Shown here: positions 25,407-37,000 of the stretch, piece after piece
How positions within the stretch are numbered: position 1 is the first letter of the stretch
Layout of the letters: the number at the start of each line of letters is the position of its first letter
Source of the DNA: Fasciolopsis buskii
Lineage: Eukaryota; Platyhelminthes; Trematoda; Plagiorchiida; Fasciolidae
Length of the DNA: 64,000 nucleotides
NCBI GenBank assembly: GCA_008360955.1
Contig: LUCM01001862.1
Span: 110,242 to 174,241 of the forward strand
Direction: 5' to 3'
Made by a program: the position numbers and the translations under genes
Notes under the pieces: model-generated
The model's input: the letters and a program-made list of their open reading frames with translations, nothing else
Told to the model about the DNA's origin: nothing
The model's database searches: none

Positions 25407-27780
25407 AGCATGTGCAACCCATGGCACTTTTATTTCTGAAGATGTCAAGCGGCAAGCGCAGACAAAAAGGAGGGCATCGAGGCAGTGAATGCTTAGTCAC
25501 GTAAGTTGGACCTTCAACTGACACCAGGGAAGTTTCGAAGGCCTGTCTCTGAGTGGGACCTGAGAGGGAATCAAACGGTTGCCAGCACGAATGTTTCGCA
25601 AGTTAAGAACCTGTGCATGAAAATTATAAGGAATTTCCAACTTTCCAAACAGTGCGTGAGCGCGTCAACTAAGGACAAAAGGGAGCATTTTAGGCTTAGG
25701 CCAACGATATTTCAGGGAACCCTAAGTATCTGGTTCCCTGTGTGAGACTATCGTAGGACCACGCCTGAGGTAATGTGTTCAGTCCAAGGCGACGTACTTC
25801 AGAAAGAGCGTAAATTACCTGCAAAAGGTACAGAAGCTGACCACCCAGAGGGTGGCTGGCTAAAAACAAAAGTTATGACAGACCCCACGAACTTGGCGTT
25901 CTCCTTCTAAGATACTCAGGCATGCACAGTGATCTAAATGAGGAGTTAAAAATAGTGAATGGTCTGTAAAGTATAAAACGCGAGAAACTGTTTGCGCTTC
26001 TACCAGAGAGGGACACCATAGGGCATAGCTTTATACTGCACATTGGGCTTCAAATGACGGCAAGGTTATTCACAAGGGGGTGATTTCGCTATGGAACCGA
26101 CTGTCAGAACGTGTGGGGAGTAGAAACAATGCTTATAAATTGAAATGGGTTCCGAAAAGTTTTTAAACCGCAGAATACCCACAGCTGGAAAGCAAGGTTC
26201 AGGTGTAAGCGCAAGGTGCATATGTTGGATTTCATGCTGCTCCAGATAATTTCCCTTTCCACAAACACAAGAACATACGCAATGTTGACATTTGCGGACA
26301 GCTGCCCAAAACATACCGATTTGGAGGCTGGATTGGTTAGAAGCGAAATGTTCGACCAGTGCAAGTAGATACCCGCGGACTGGTTGACGTCGACGGTCAT
26401 ACCGGTAAATAAAGGCGGGGACAGTGACAACTGTGCAGCTATAGATCGGTGAGACAGACAACCATCATGCTGAAACATCTTGAAAGGATTCTTCGCGACA
26501 GGCTAGTCAATCGCCTGGAAGCCAACAAGTTAACGCTAGCAGAGCGACATTGTCTTTGGCACAAAAGTTCTTGTCTGACCAACTTGATAAGCTTCCTGGA
26601 CGATATGAGAGGTGGGATTGACAGGGGCGAAAGGGTGGAAGACTGCTATCCGGACTTTCAGAAGGCCTTCGATTCCGTGACCTACAGGTTTATTTACCTG
26701 AAAGTGAAGGCTTTTGGGGTAGATGCTAAGGTGACTAACTGAATAGCACAAAGTCTGAGGGGTAGATCTTTCAGAGTGAGAGTTGAGGGGTGTGCGTCAG
26801 GGGTCTGTATTAGGACCACTGCTCTTCCTGATGTATGTCAGCGAGATAGCCAGTGGGTTGGAAAATCGGTGTCTCGTGTGCTGACGACATCAAACTATTA
26901 AGGACAACAAACAGTGAGATTATCCAGAGGGATCTGGCTTTGGTTTATCAGTGGTCGGTGAAATGGGATCTTCCGTAGACGACGTGAAAGTTCCAACGCC
27001 TCATGGAAGAAGAAGCGAATCCCTCTGGCCACATGAGCCCACCTGAGCATCGGATCGCGTTGGAACAAACGTATTAAATAGAGGTCGTAAGTGCGGACTT
27101 CGCACCTAGTCTATGATATCAGAAGTTGATCAAGATGGCATGATGTGTCTTACGATAAATTGGGAGGCTTAGGGGATCTAGGAGGCCTAACGTTCTTCAG
27201 CCGCTGTTGAAGGTACTTGACCGGCCAAACTGGGAATGCTGTGTTCAGGCTGGAGACCGCAGTTGACAAGGGATAAAGAATGCTGGAGCAGGTTCAGCGT
27301 GTTTTTACACAGTGGTTTGGGAATTTGAGGCACATGGGATATGAGCAGAGGCTGAGGGCGCTTGGCTTGTACTGAAAGAGGTGACTTAACACAAGCCTTC
27401 AAGATCATTAAGGGTCTGACCGAGATACGGGTCCACCGGGGAGCCCTATCCCAGATAAGGGGGAACCATGCACTAAGAGGGAACGGGAAAACAATCGTGC
27501 GAAAGCATGCAACCACCGGGTTGAGGAGCAAATCGCTTGCCATACGAGTGGTGAATGGCTGGAACCAGCTACCGGGATCAGTGCGTGAATTCAAAGGGAG
27601 GCTAGAAGATGTATGGCTAGCTGTGTTTGGAGAGGACAGTGTGTGAGGGTTCGGGGGTTGAGGAGGTGATAGATGGGAAATCATCTCATTAATTGTTTTC
27701 CCCTGTAGGATCTGAGGAGGGTTCCCACCGTTCTGTTGTCGAAGCATTGTTTACTCCAAGGAGCTCTCGATGCAAGAAAC
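25407..27780 (+). mobile_element. CR1-like LINE, copy C
   Basis: This is the plus-strand counterpart of copy B. In order it carries: an older C-terminal reverse transcriptase tail (about 25800-26125, with frameshifted YLQKVQKLTTQRVAG and ISLWNRLSERVG); then a second, more complete domain from about 26372 (IPADWLTSTVIPVNKGGD), the core at 26449-26742 (CYPDFQKAFDSV), the VRQGSVLGPLLFL block in shifted frame near 26795, the catalytic box CADD at 26877-26888, and the C-terminal domain at 27362-27646 (RGDLTQAFKIIKGL). Stops and frameshifts interrupt all parts. The 3' end lies 110 bases before the first BRWD exon. Confidence 0.9.
25506..26125 (+). pseudogene. Remnant of an upstream LINE C-terminal domain inside copy C
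   Basis: Read through frameshifts, this stretch gives the features seen at the very end of CR1-type reverse transcriptases: a LxKVQ..TTxxVAG helix, then TIGHSF-like residues, then WNRLSE. It precedes the start of another reverse transcriptase, so two domains lie head-to-tail. The same arrangement is in copies A and B. Confidence 0.55.
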
Positions 27781-27889
27781 TGGGCGACTAGGCATGTCGC
27801 CGTATAGCTTTTTTATTCTTACTGGAGCTGGAAATTCAACTAGAACTTAACTGTACCTAACTGTCGTTTTTTATCGAGGCGGCAAGTAG
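27781..27889 (+). promoter_or_regulatory. BRWD upstream spacer with splice acceptor
   Basis: Only 109 bases separate LINE copy C from the first recognised BRWD exon. The last part is a T-rich run followed by GGCAAGTAG, with the AG at 27888-27889 acting as the acceptor. No promoter motif was identified. A true first exon may lie further left, or the acceptor may receive a trans-spliced leader. Confidence 0.45.
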
Positions 27890-28027
27890 GAGTTAAAGGC
27901 CGTGACCTCGAATGTTGACATTGAGGGCTGGTTTGTCGATTTTCTTTTTCATGTTGAGAAATCCTTAGAGCTTTTGTATGCCATTGTGAAGTATTTGAAG
28001 GAGGAGTCGTGCAACGAGGCAGCCGAA
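27890..28027 (+). CDS. BRWD exon 1 (LisH-like N-terminus)
   Basis: Forty-six codons follow the acceptor TAG at 27887-27889 and precede the donor GTAAGA, in phase 0. The segment LELLYAIVKYLKEESCNEAAE resembles the animal family pattern ELYFLIARFL followed by AAQVL. There is no in-frame ATG in the exon and an in-frame TAG overlaps the acceptor, so the start codon must come from elsewhere. Confidence 0.7.
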
Positions 28028-31000
28028 GTAAGATTGTCTTTTGTCTTATTTTGTTTTTGCAGCTAGTACGTCGGTTTATAGATGACAATAACGTAAGGTT
28101 TTTGACTAACTGAAACATCATATTAGGTTTTACCGAAACGTGTCAACACCCTTGGAAAGTTGTTTGATAATGATTTCGACAGCTTCGTAAGTCCATCTCA
28201 CAAAATCTTAACATGTAGGACAACATTTATCATGATAAAGACCCTCGGTCACTCCTTAAATATTATGAATTTTTGGTTGCCTTACTAAAGAAGAAGGAAT
28301 GGAACGTCGAAAATTCAAATTCTCTCTTTGGTATTACGGCCAAGTTAGGTAAGTCGTGTGTCCACATCACCTTCATTGCTGCTCTTCGTCTAGACCGTTC
28401 TGTGAAGAGATTGACGCATAAAGGTATTATCGTCTTACGTTAACTATTGGTACCACAGAATTCCTGTCGAGTGCCCTGCTCCGGAATCCTAGTTGGAAAA
28501 ATGACATGTGCATCGAACTGCATTCGCGACTGAAACTCGTTGGCCACAATCAAGCACACCGTAATGCTATTTATTGTGTGCAGTTCGATCATCGTGGGGA
28601 GTATGTTTTCACGGTTAGTAAGCAGTTTATATAAAGCAGTGTGAATAATACAAAAAATGCTGTTCTGGTTCACTGTCTATATCCCCAGTTAGGCAACTTG
28701 TTGAACGTAAATCCCGTGGCCGCTTTTAAACACTTAAAGTCCCACATTGGGAAAAAACAGGCACTCTTGTAACCCCGATTAGAGTGCCGCCGCAAATCTC
28801 AGCAAATTAAAGTATCAGCCCGACGTAATATAGATTTCGCTATAGGTTAATTTCGTATGAATCATGGGGTGTGCTCCATTACCGCTAGGGTCTACTACAC
28901 AAGAGGAAAAGGGAACCGGCCACCACGGCCCTGAAACTTGGACTGGTCTAGAGCCACATAAGTTCTCAAGTCAGGTATGTCATTAAGAATAATCTAGACT
29001 AGAAATTCAACTTGCCTCCTAGCGACTTTGTTTATCCTCTGCGTTACTACACACCTGCGGCGTTGTGTTGATATCATGGTTGTCCTAAAGAGTGTGTAAT
29101 GTATGTGCATAAGTATACATATTTACAGTAGTCTATTAACTCGCGAATCAATGAAAAAACCACGGAACAAAATAAAAGATAGAAGACGTCAACTAGGTAT
29201 GAACAGCCTAATGAATAACTCATTCATAGCTCATAGATAAAATAATCGGAGGGGTGAATGTTGCCTGAAATAATAAGTCTCAGTACAACAAGCAGTGACT
29301 CAGAGAGGATTCGCACTTCATAAAATTTCTTCGTATTTGTTAAATTTCGAGTGGTTGGGCTTCATTGTTTACGTGTAATATGAAGAGCGGTAGCCTCAGT
29401 GTGTACTGTGCCGCAGTGAGTTCAGTTCTGTTGTACGGTTGCGAGACATGGAGTACGCGTGTGGGCGATGTCCATCGGTTGGGGGTTTTCGACCGTCGAT
29501 GCCTACGTAGTATTGCTAGGATAGGATGGAGTGACCGGGTGAGTAATATAGAGGTTAGGAATCTGGTATTGGGTGCCACTTCTAAAAGCAGCTTGTTCCA
29601 GCGTATGAAACTTAGTAGACTACGCCGGTTGGGTCATGTGTTGCGTATGACGAACACTCGTCTACCATATCGTGCCTTATTTTGTGTTCCTCCTAAGGAA
29701 TGGAAGAAGCCATGTGGAGGCCAACAGATGACGTGGCAACGTGGGATGAGAAAATGTACAGTGAAATTAGGTAAAATAGGTGTCTCACGTCTTCGTGGTT
29801 TGGGTCCGAAAGACTCGTCAACTTGCTGGCTGGAGACACTGAAGAATATGGCAGTGAACCGTGAAAAGCGGCGATCGTGCTGTCATTTTCTATCGAATCA
29901 GAATGATTGAAAACACGTGCGCTTGCACAGTTAGACTGTGTTTCGTGTGTTGGCTGCAGCGGCATCTTATCTTTTCCCGACTGTGTAGGTCCACTCCCTG
30001 TTCCCGTTGGATAATCACACTTTTTATAGAAACGTGTAACTCTGGGGAAAGGCAGTAGTCAATGAGGCTTGTCTTGCTGTTTAACGCTCAACGATGATGA
30101 TGATGATGATGAGGATGATGAGGATGATGATGCCTCAGTGTTAGTAAGAAGAGAACGGTGATCGTCAAACTCGCATATGCACTGGGAGACACTGCAAATA
30201 AAGATTCCGAATGTTCTTAAGGTCTTGGTGAGTTTCCACTGATCGAGAAACACCACAAAATGCTATGGAATAGGCTGTGGGTTTAGCAAATAAATAAGTT
30301 CGAAAAATAGAGAGGGATATTTCAGTGATCCTCCCGGCTCCATGGATTTTTTTGTGTACATCCTGAAAGATGCTGATCTTAAAAGCCTCATGTAAAGAAT
30401 AAAGTTCGGTTTGGGATTATGCAGAGAATACAGCTGAACGCGTTTTTGCCATTGGATCAAATTCTCCACATGTCAACGTCGAGGTCACTGAGCTTATCGG
30501 TTAATCCATCACTGAAAATAATTCGGTTAGAATTCGATCGTTCGGAATGTAAGTGGTGTTGAGTTTTATTCAGGAACAACCGTATCTTCGAGAAACAATG
30601 GAATGATCTTCGCGACCATCTGGGGATCGTACTCGAATATAGGTCGGGTTGGTCAAGTTGTTCCACTTCTTTCGGTGGAGAATAGAACGCCGTTTGTGAT
30701 TCTTTAGCCGCATCCGATTGGCATTCGAGATCCAGTTAGGAAGAGTAGTCCCTGTGTTAGTACAATGGTTACGAACAAAATAAATGTTCGTGGCTTGTTG
30801 CGTTGGTTTTCCGTGCGACGGAGATGCTGTGACGTGCATTGCTTCGAGAACAACTACTTCATTTAGTCGAATTCTATGACTCTGGAACAGGAGGGCGTAG
30901 CATTTAGAGGCTCAACCTGCCCGCTAGATTGAACATTATAAACGGGAATATGGCCAAAAGCTAAATGCGTGAAGTTCTGGTATGAAAAAAACGTTGTGGT

Positions 31001-34000
31001 CAGAATTTATGCAAAGGGGGATGTAAAAATAGCAGACAAACTAGTGAGGCCGTTAATAATGTTGGATGTGAAAACATTAGAACAAGACAACGCTGGGAGG
31101 GCGGACAAAGTGGTCTTCTGGTCCTTCAGATTAGGGCTCGATTTGAGCTGACACCCCAGTCGGTAAAATCGAAGGAAAAAAATAGATGAGCTTTCACTCA
31201 GTCACTCACCGCTGTTTTCTTCAGAATTTTGATGGAGAACCCAGATCGTTCTGCTTAGCAGCTGGCTTCCCTAGCAGTACTCGCCCTCATCTATGAATTA
31301 AACAATTGCGAAGGCGAGAAGGAAGTGAGAGAATTCATCAGTAATTGTTAGCAGGAATCTGTTGAGTGAGTATAATGATAGTAGTCTTCTGAAGTTTATG
31401 GTGAGTCTGAAAGAGATGAGTTGGTTTTATAAATGATACATATGGTGGATTAGAAAATGTTGCTCCCGCCCCTTGTTAAGGTTGCCGGATATACCGTTTC
31501 TTTCACTTCTCGGACCGAAAACGAGAAGTTTCGACCACGAACAGAATCAAACTTACGGGTGACTCCCAGGTGGCATGAGGACATGGAGTTTGTATAGATC
31601 GAGATGGTAGAAAATGGGGGTGTAGCAACGTCGGCAACGCAGCGGTCATGATATTTTCACGTCCTGGGGGATGAACGATGCCATACGAAGAGTTCCACAC
31701 ACCATCGTTGGATCTTTTCCTTTTTAATTCCACGGATTCTCAAGTATAAATGCCACCGACCGTTTGTCGTCACCAGTCGAAAATCGTTACCAATCAGGAA
31801 AAGGTATCATTTTTTTTCAACGACTCACTCATGGCATAGACTTCCTTTCGTATCCCAGAACCCTGCTTCTCCACTGGTTTTGGCGTTCGAGAGAAAGAGA
31901 TCACTTCCCGACGATTTTGAATATGTACAGCGCGTTGGTTTCAACAACTAAGAGTTACAGCAGATTCAGTATTCACCATGCTTCCTGGCCTTTTTTGTAT
32001 TGATTCAGAACAAAAAAAAACAGAAGCAGGCAACTGTTTCTTAAGTGACTTATATTTTTTCCGAAAATTGTGCGATTCATTGGTAGTAGTACACGAACAT
32101 CCAGACTATTGGTTCTTTGAAAAGTTTCATTCTTTTCTTACTGGATCTTCTCAGACTTTTGAATACTTCAAACTCTAGAATCTGTTTCTTCCCAGGGGTT
32201 AAGCTTTCATCTGCAGTTAAAGTCAGGTCATGTTTTGGATGCCGCAAGCTCTGGTCATGTCCCACATTTGCGACCACAACATACGACGCTGTCCTGGTAG
32301 GCTAAAAAGACAGGTAGTCGTCCCCTATTGATTGTGTCCTCCGTCGTTTTTTGGGAGCTTGCGACGCTGTCGGTGATGCCGAGAGCGATGCGGGGAAGCT
32401 AGGTTAGTTACCGCCTGTGAAATGCAGTGTACTTTTTTCTCTTTTGATAAGAATCTGGTAGTTCTTTTAATCGAACATATTAAGAATTCGAACAGCGTCT
32501 TCAAAAGCGCATCTGATGTATTTATTAGCACCAGAAGCCAAAAGATTGATCAAAGTGCACAACCCTTTGGAATTTTAGGTCTCCATCTGGGACGAAGTTG
32601 TTAAGGATTTGATACTAATGACTCCAGAGGGTCCGGATGAACATCGAATCTGCTCGATCGGATGAACTTTTTCGTTATGAAGAATGAACGAATCGACTGT
32701 CGTGAAACAGAGAATTAATAACAGTAAAACAGTAGATAGTGTTGCTGGATAGTATTTAATCTGCTGATTAATTGTTCATGCAGCAGAGACATTAATCAGA
32801 AAAGCTAATGTTTATCCAAATGATAAATCCCAATACAACAGAGGATGGCTCGCATTCATGATTGCTAATTCACAGCACGAACCCTGTGGTGCACTGATGT
32901 CAGATTGATTACCTGACTGTGTCTGCTAACCATGTTGCTTACTACTGAATCTTTCAGCTCATTCCGGTTCATTTTCCACGGTATGGAAAGAGCATCTAAT
33001 CAACTAGGAGTCCGGATTAGGTTTTCTATTCCTCCATTTGCTAATTCCGTTTGCGGGGCATAAACCCTTGTCTATGGGCAGTTAGCGTCCAGTATGGACT
33101 CATATTTGCTTCTCATTCGTGATCCCATGATGCTTCACGAAATTTTCAACAGCACGATCATTTCCCAGTAGTGTGATCGAACTGAGCATAGTGAGGGTGA
33201 TTGTCTCAGGATCCGAACCAACTACACGCCCTGAACGCCTCTTGGAATTCTCCCAAATGACCTGCGTCTCAGATATCCCCTGACGAGAAAGTCCCGCGCA
33301 CTAACTTTCTCTGGTGATGTTCCCACTAAATTGCAGAGGCCTCATCTGCCGGGTTGACTGATCTTCGGCGGTCAAAAACACCTGGCTATACCTAGATTCC
33401 AAGTCAATGACGGACGGTCTGCAAGGCGCGGTCATATGCTCGCCGGTATCTGTGACGAAGGAATGTACTGGGTATCCAGGATGTCTATCCTTATCCGAAG
33501 GAAGTATGAACTGAGCAGGCAGTTACCGGTCCCCAGTGGGTTACGTGACCCTCAGATTGCTATGCTGCTTTATAGGTTATATCATTTGATAAAGTAGATT
33601 AAATAAACCCTGTACTTCCGTTTGGGGAATTGGGTAGTTTTCGAACTTCTAAATAAAAAGCCTAAGCCACCCGATCAGGAGCAGGGTAGTTACATCCAAG
33701 ACCTCATAATAGCTTGTCCGTATAGATGCCAACTTAAGGATGCCCAGTGGTGTGACTATTACACATTGCTTTGCAGGCATGGGTTCACAGCGTGCGTATG
33801 CCCAGTGACACAGTGCGTACTAGAAAATCAGATTGGATGTCAGCATGTTTTGCGTTTTGTTCGTTTCTTTGCCCCTATCAATGCTTACAACATCCCTTAG
33901 CTCCATTTTCAGCTTAGTTCCTGTGTATTTCTTGTTTTTGAACTCAGCATTACTACTTTATCCAAGTGAAGGCGGGTGGTTTTTTTTCTCAGAACACAAC

Positions 34001-37000
34001 CGATGTTTTTAGCCAGTCAGTCCTTATCCGCCGGACAACGAGACGAATCGCATTGTTCTTAACATACCAGAAGTTGGTGGCCGACTGTACAGTTCACAAG
34101 CTCTTCGAATGAAGTAAATAGTCTTATGCCTGCGTACTTTGCTTGGGCTGGCTCATTGTGAAAAATAAGCGAGCTTCATGAAAGGCTGTGGTCGATGTTG
34201 CCTATGCTTGGTGGGTGACATCATCAACCCAGTTCATTTTCCAGTACTAGTCGCCGTTAACAATTTCTGGTGGTAGACGACAACTCGCTGTCTCCCGGTT
34301 CGTTACCACGCCTGACTTAATGTAACTTTACGGGGTTTTATGCCACTCCAAGTCTCAAGGTTAAGGTCGCCGGTCCCCCACCATGTGGTGGGTCCTGATG
34401 GCTATGGGATGAATTCCACTTAACTTATGCCTTAGATATGTCAAAAATTGATTAATTTCTTGGAAAGTAGCACCAGCCCACCGCTCCCCAGCGACCTTAG
34501 TCTGGGCATGAAGGTAGTGTCGGAATACTAGTTAGAGCAAAAACAGGTTCACATAAGAACTTTCCGAATCATTGTGGTTGGCAGTGTTGTATGCGAGTCG
34601 ACCTACGGGCGATTTGGTAGCTTTTTCTAGTGATCGAGTTTGAGGTTCGGCGACACCAACGTGCTCCATTGATCGAAGACATGGAGTCACCTGGCACCTT
34701 CGGTCCCTAAGGTTCAAGTTTTACAACCCCACGGTGAGACTGGTCAGTGCTACGATTAAGTGGCACGAACCGCGGAAATAACTGGAAATTTATTGAACGA
34801 TTTTCTGTCTCCGAAAGAAGGATCTCGGGAGAATACCAGGTGCGCCGTAACATGCTTGATTGGGTTCTCAGATGTGCTCATTTGTTTGGTTTCCAACGGT
34901 TTTTGGTCATATACACCGGGCTTGGTTAAGAAAAACTAATTAAGATCTCTTAAAATTCCATAACCAAGGTATACTCTGCACATTGATTCCTCCCTTAAGT
35001 CATTTTCAAAGCATAAGTGAGTTTAGCCAAGGCTTTAATCAGCTAAATATATTCTTCCTTCACTCAGTTTTATCCCTGTGATGCTTTGCTCTTATCTTAC
35101 GGTGCTCAAGTGGACTAACCATCTGACATCCTAAGGGGAGAGAGATTCGAATCCCATATGCGCCCGTCATTTTGGTGGTAGATTGAAATTCACGGTCTCC
35201 CGGCTCGTTACCATAATTGATCCGTAGGAGCACCATATGGTTTCATGCCACTCCAAGTGCCAGGGTCATGGTTCTCTACTCTCCTCTCCTTGTATAGTCG
35301 GCTCTAGTGGCTGTGGTGTACTCCTACTACAAGCAGATGAAAATCTGTAAGTTCATGGTTTTTAAGCTTATTTCCTACCTGGGTTGGTGGACACAGCGCT
35401 AACCACACCCATCCCTGGTCATTTTAGGGTTCGGATGATTACACCATCAAAATTTGGTCGTTAAGATCGGGCCCAAACGCCAAAACCTTTACCATTCGAC
35501 ATGTCCTTCGGGGCCACGTGGCTGAGATTATTGAGCTTGCACTCTCTCCTGACAATCATTTACTGGCATCGGTGGATTCAAGCGGTTGCTTGATCGTTTG
35601 GTGCGTCCGCACTGGGCAACCTATCCTCACTATGCGCGGTTCTCCCGTAAATCGTGTTCTTTCGGGGTTATGTTTTATTCCCGTTCATCGTTCCTTTTCA
35701 CCGGAAAGAGATAAAGGTAAGTCAGAAAACAAATAAGCCATTCGTGATTTTGCTTGTGACGAAGTTAATGATGTTTGATATCGCGTTCCCGGTTATTTCT
35801 TGTCAGTGATATGATATTTATTTTTCACTATAATCCATCATCAACCGTCGTCATTTTCAAATGCTTTATTCCAACCCCTTTCCAAGCCTATTTTCACTTA
35901 GCAGTTCAATGTGAATGGTATATCACAGCGCCAGCAACCTGGTTCATGCAATTCGAAATAAAGCCTGCTAGCATGGTCGACTTTCATAAAAAACCTGACA
36001 CTCATCATCATCAACATCATCGTTCAACGTTAAACAGCAAGGCAAGGCTCACTGACCGCTGCCTTTTCTCCGAAATAACATGCTTCTATAAAAAGAGTGA
36101 ACATGGAGGGGGAATAGGAAGTAGACCTACACAGGTGGGAAAAGATAAGACGCTGTTGTAACCGACAAGCGGAACACAGTCTAACGACACAAACGCACTC
36201 TTTCAATCATTCCGATTTGATAGAAAATAACGACATGATCACTACCTCACGGTTCACTGCCATATCCTTCACTGTATCCATCCAGCTACTTGGCATGATT
36301 GGATCTTCGGCTCGAGATAGGCCGTCCTATACGACCCGCGCGATCATGGAGGCATGCAGCCATGATTATCGTCGTTCAGCGTTAAACAGCAAGGGAAGAC
36401 CCACTGTCCACTGCTTTCTCTCTAGTGTTTCATGTTTCCATAAACATTGAATATGGTAAGGGAACAAGTAGTGGACCTACAAGGAGTGGAAAGGATAAGA
36501 ATGTAGCAGTAGCCAGTACTTAGAGGCACGCATGCTGTCACAGTACGTTGAGATGCAGCCTTGTTCTGACTATGATTTTATTCTCAACTAGGTTTTATAT
36601 GCTGTATTCCGGTCATGTTCACTTCCCTACGTCTCAGAATTTTGAGTACTTTTTCGATCTAGGTGAGACAATTGACTGGTTTCTGGTGTTAGTGTAAAAT
36701 AAAGAACTGACCATTTGTATAGCATTCTGTGTACCGCGTCGACATATGTCAGTGATCAGTTTATTGTATCCGTGTGCCCGTCCTAGCAGCAACTGAGGAA
36801 GTGGGAAACAACAACACGTCTTCCGCAATGAATATTACTGGCTGGCTGGCAGTCACATCATTTGGGGGTTTCCTGCATCTCATACCTTACGTACACCACA
36901 GTCGGTTGATGTCAGCTTCGAGCGTGACCGGTGATCAGTGGTCTTGCTGCTCTATCACAGTACATCCGACGGTCCGGTTTACAACCGCTGCCGAGGGTAC

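Larger units (their letters stand above)
28614..35427 (+). other. BRWD intron 4 (6.8 kb)
   Basis: Phase 0 intron from GTTAGT to CATTTTAG. It contains an RTE-type LINE fragment (about 29370-30130) and two SINE-like copies (about 34262-34420 and 35101-35335). The rest, including about 30130-34260, shows nothing recognisable. Confidence 0.85.
35717..36786 (+). other. BRWD intron 5 with two inverted LINE tails
   Basis: Phase 1 intron from GTAAGT to CCTAG. It carries two minus-strand RTE 3' ends, at about 36003-36290 and 36365-36530. Confidence 0.85.

Noticed and set aside
25006..25524. 172-codon open frame on the minus strand crossing the edge of LINE copy C
   Set aside because: It starts in the antisense of the dead LINE, has no recognised motif, and copy B does not share its continuation. 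Probably chance.
33622..33900. 92-codon plus-strand frame in BRWD intron 4 as an extra exon
   Set aside because: Exons 4 and 5 join perfectly in phase and homology (VFT/GSDD), leaving no room for an exon between them.
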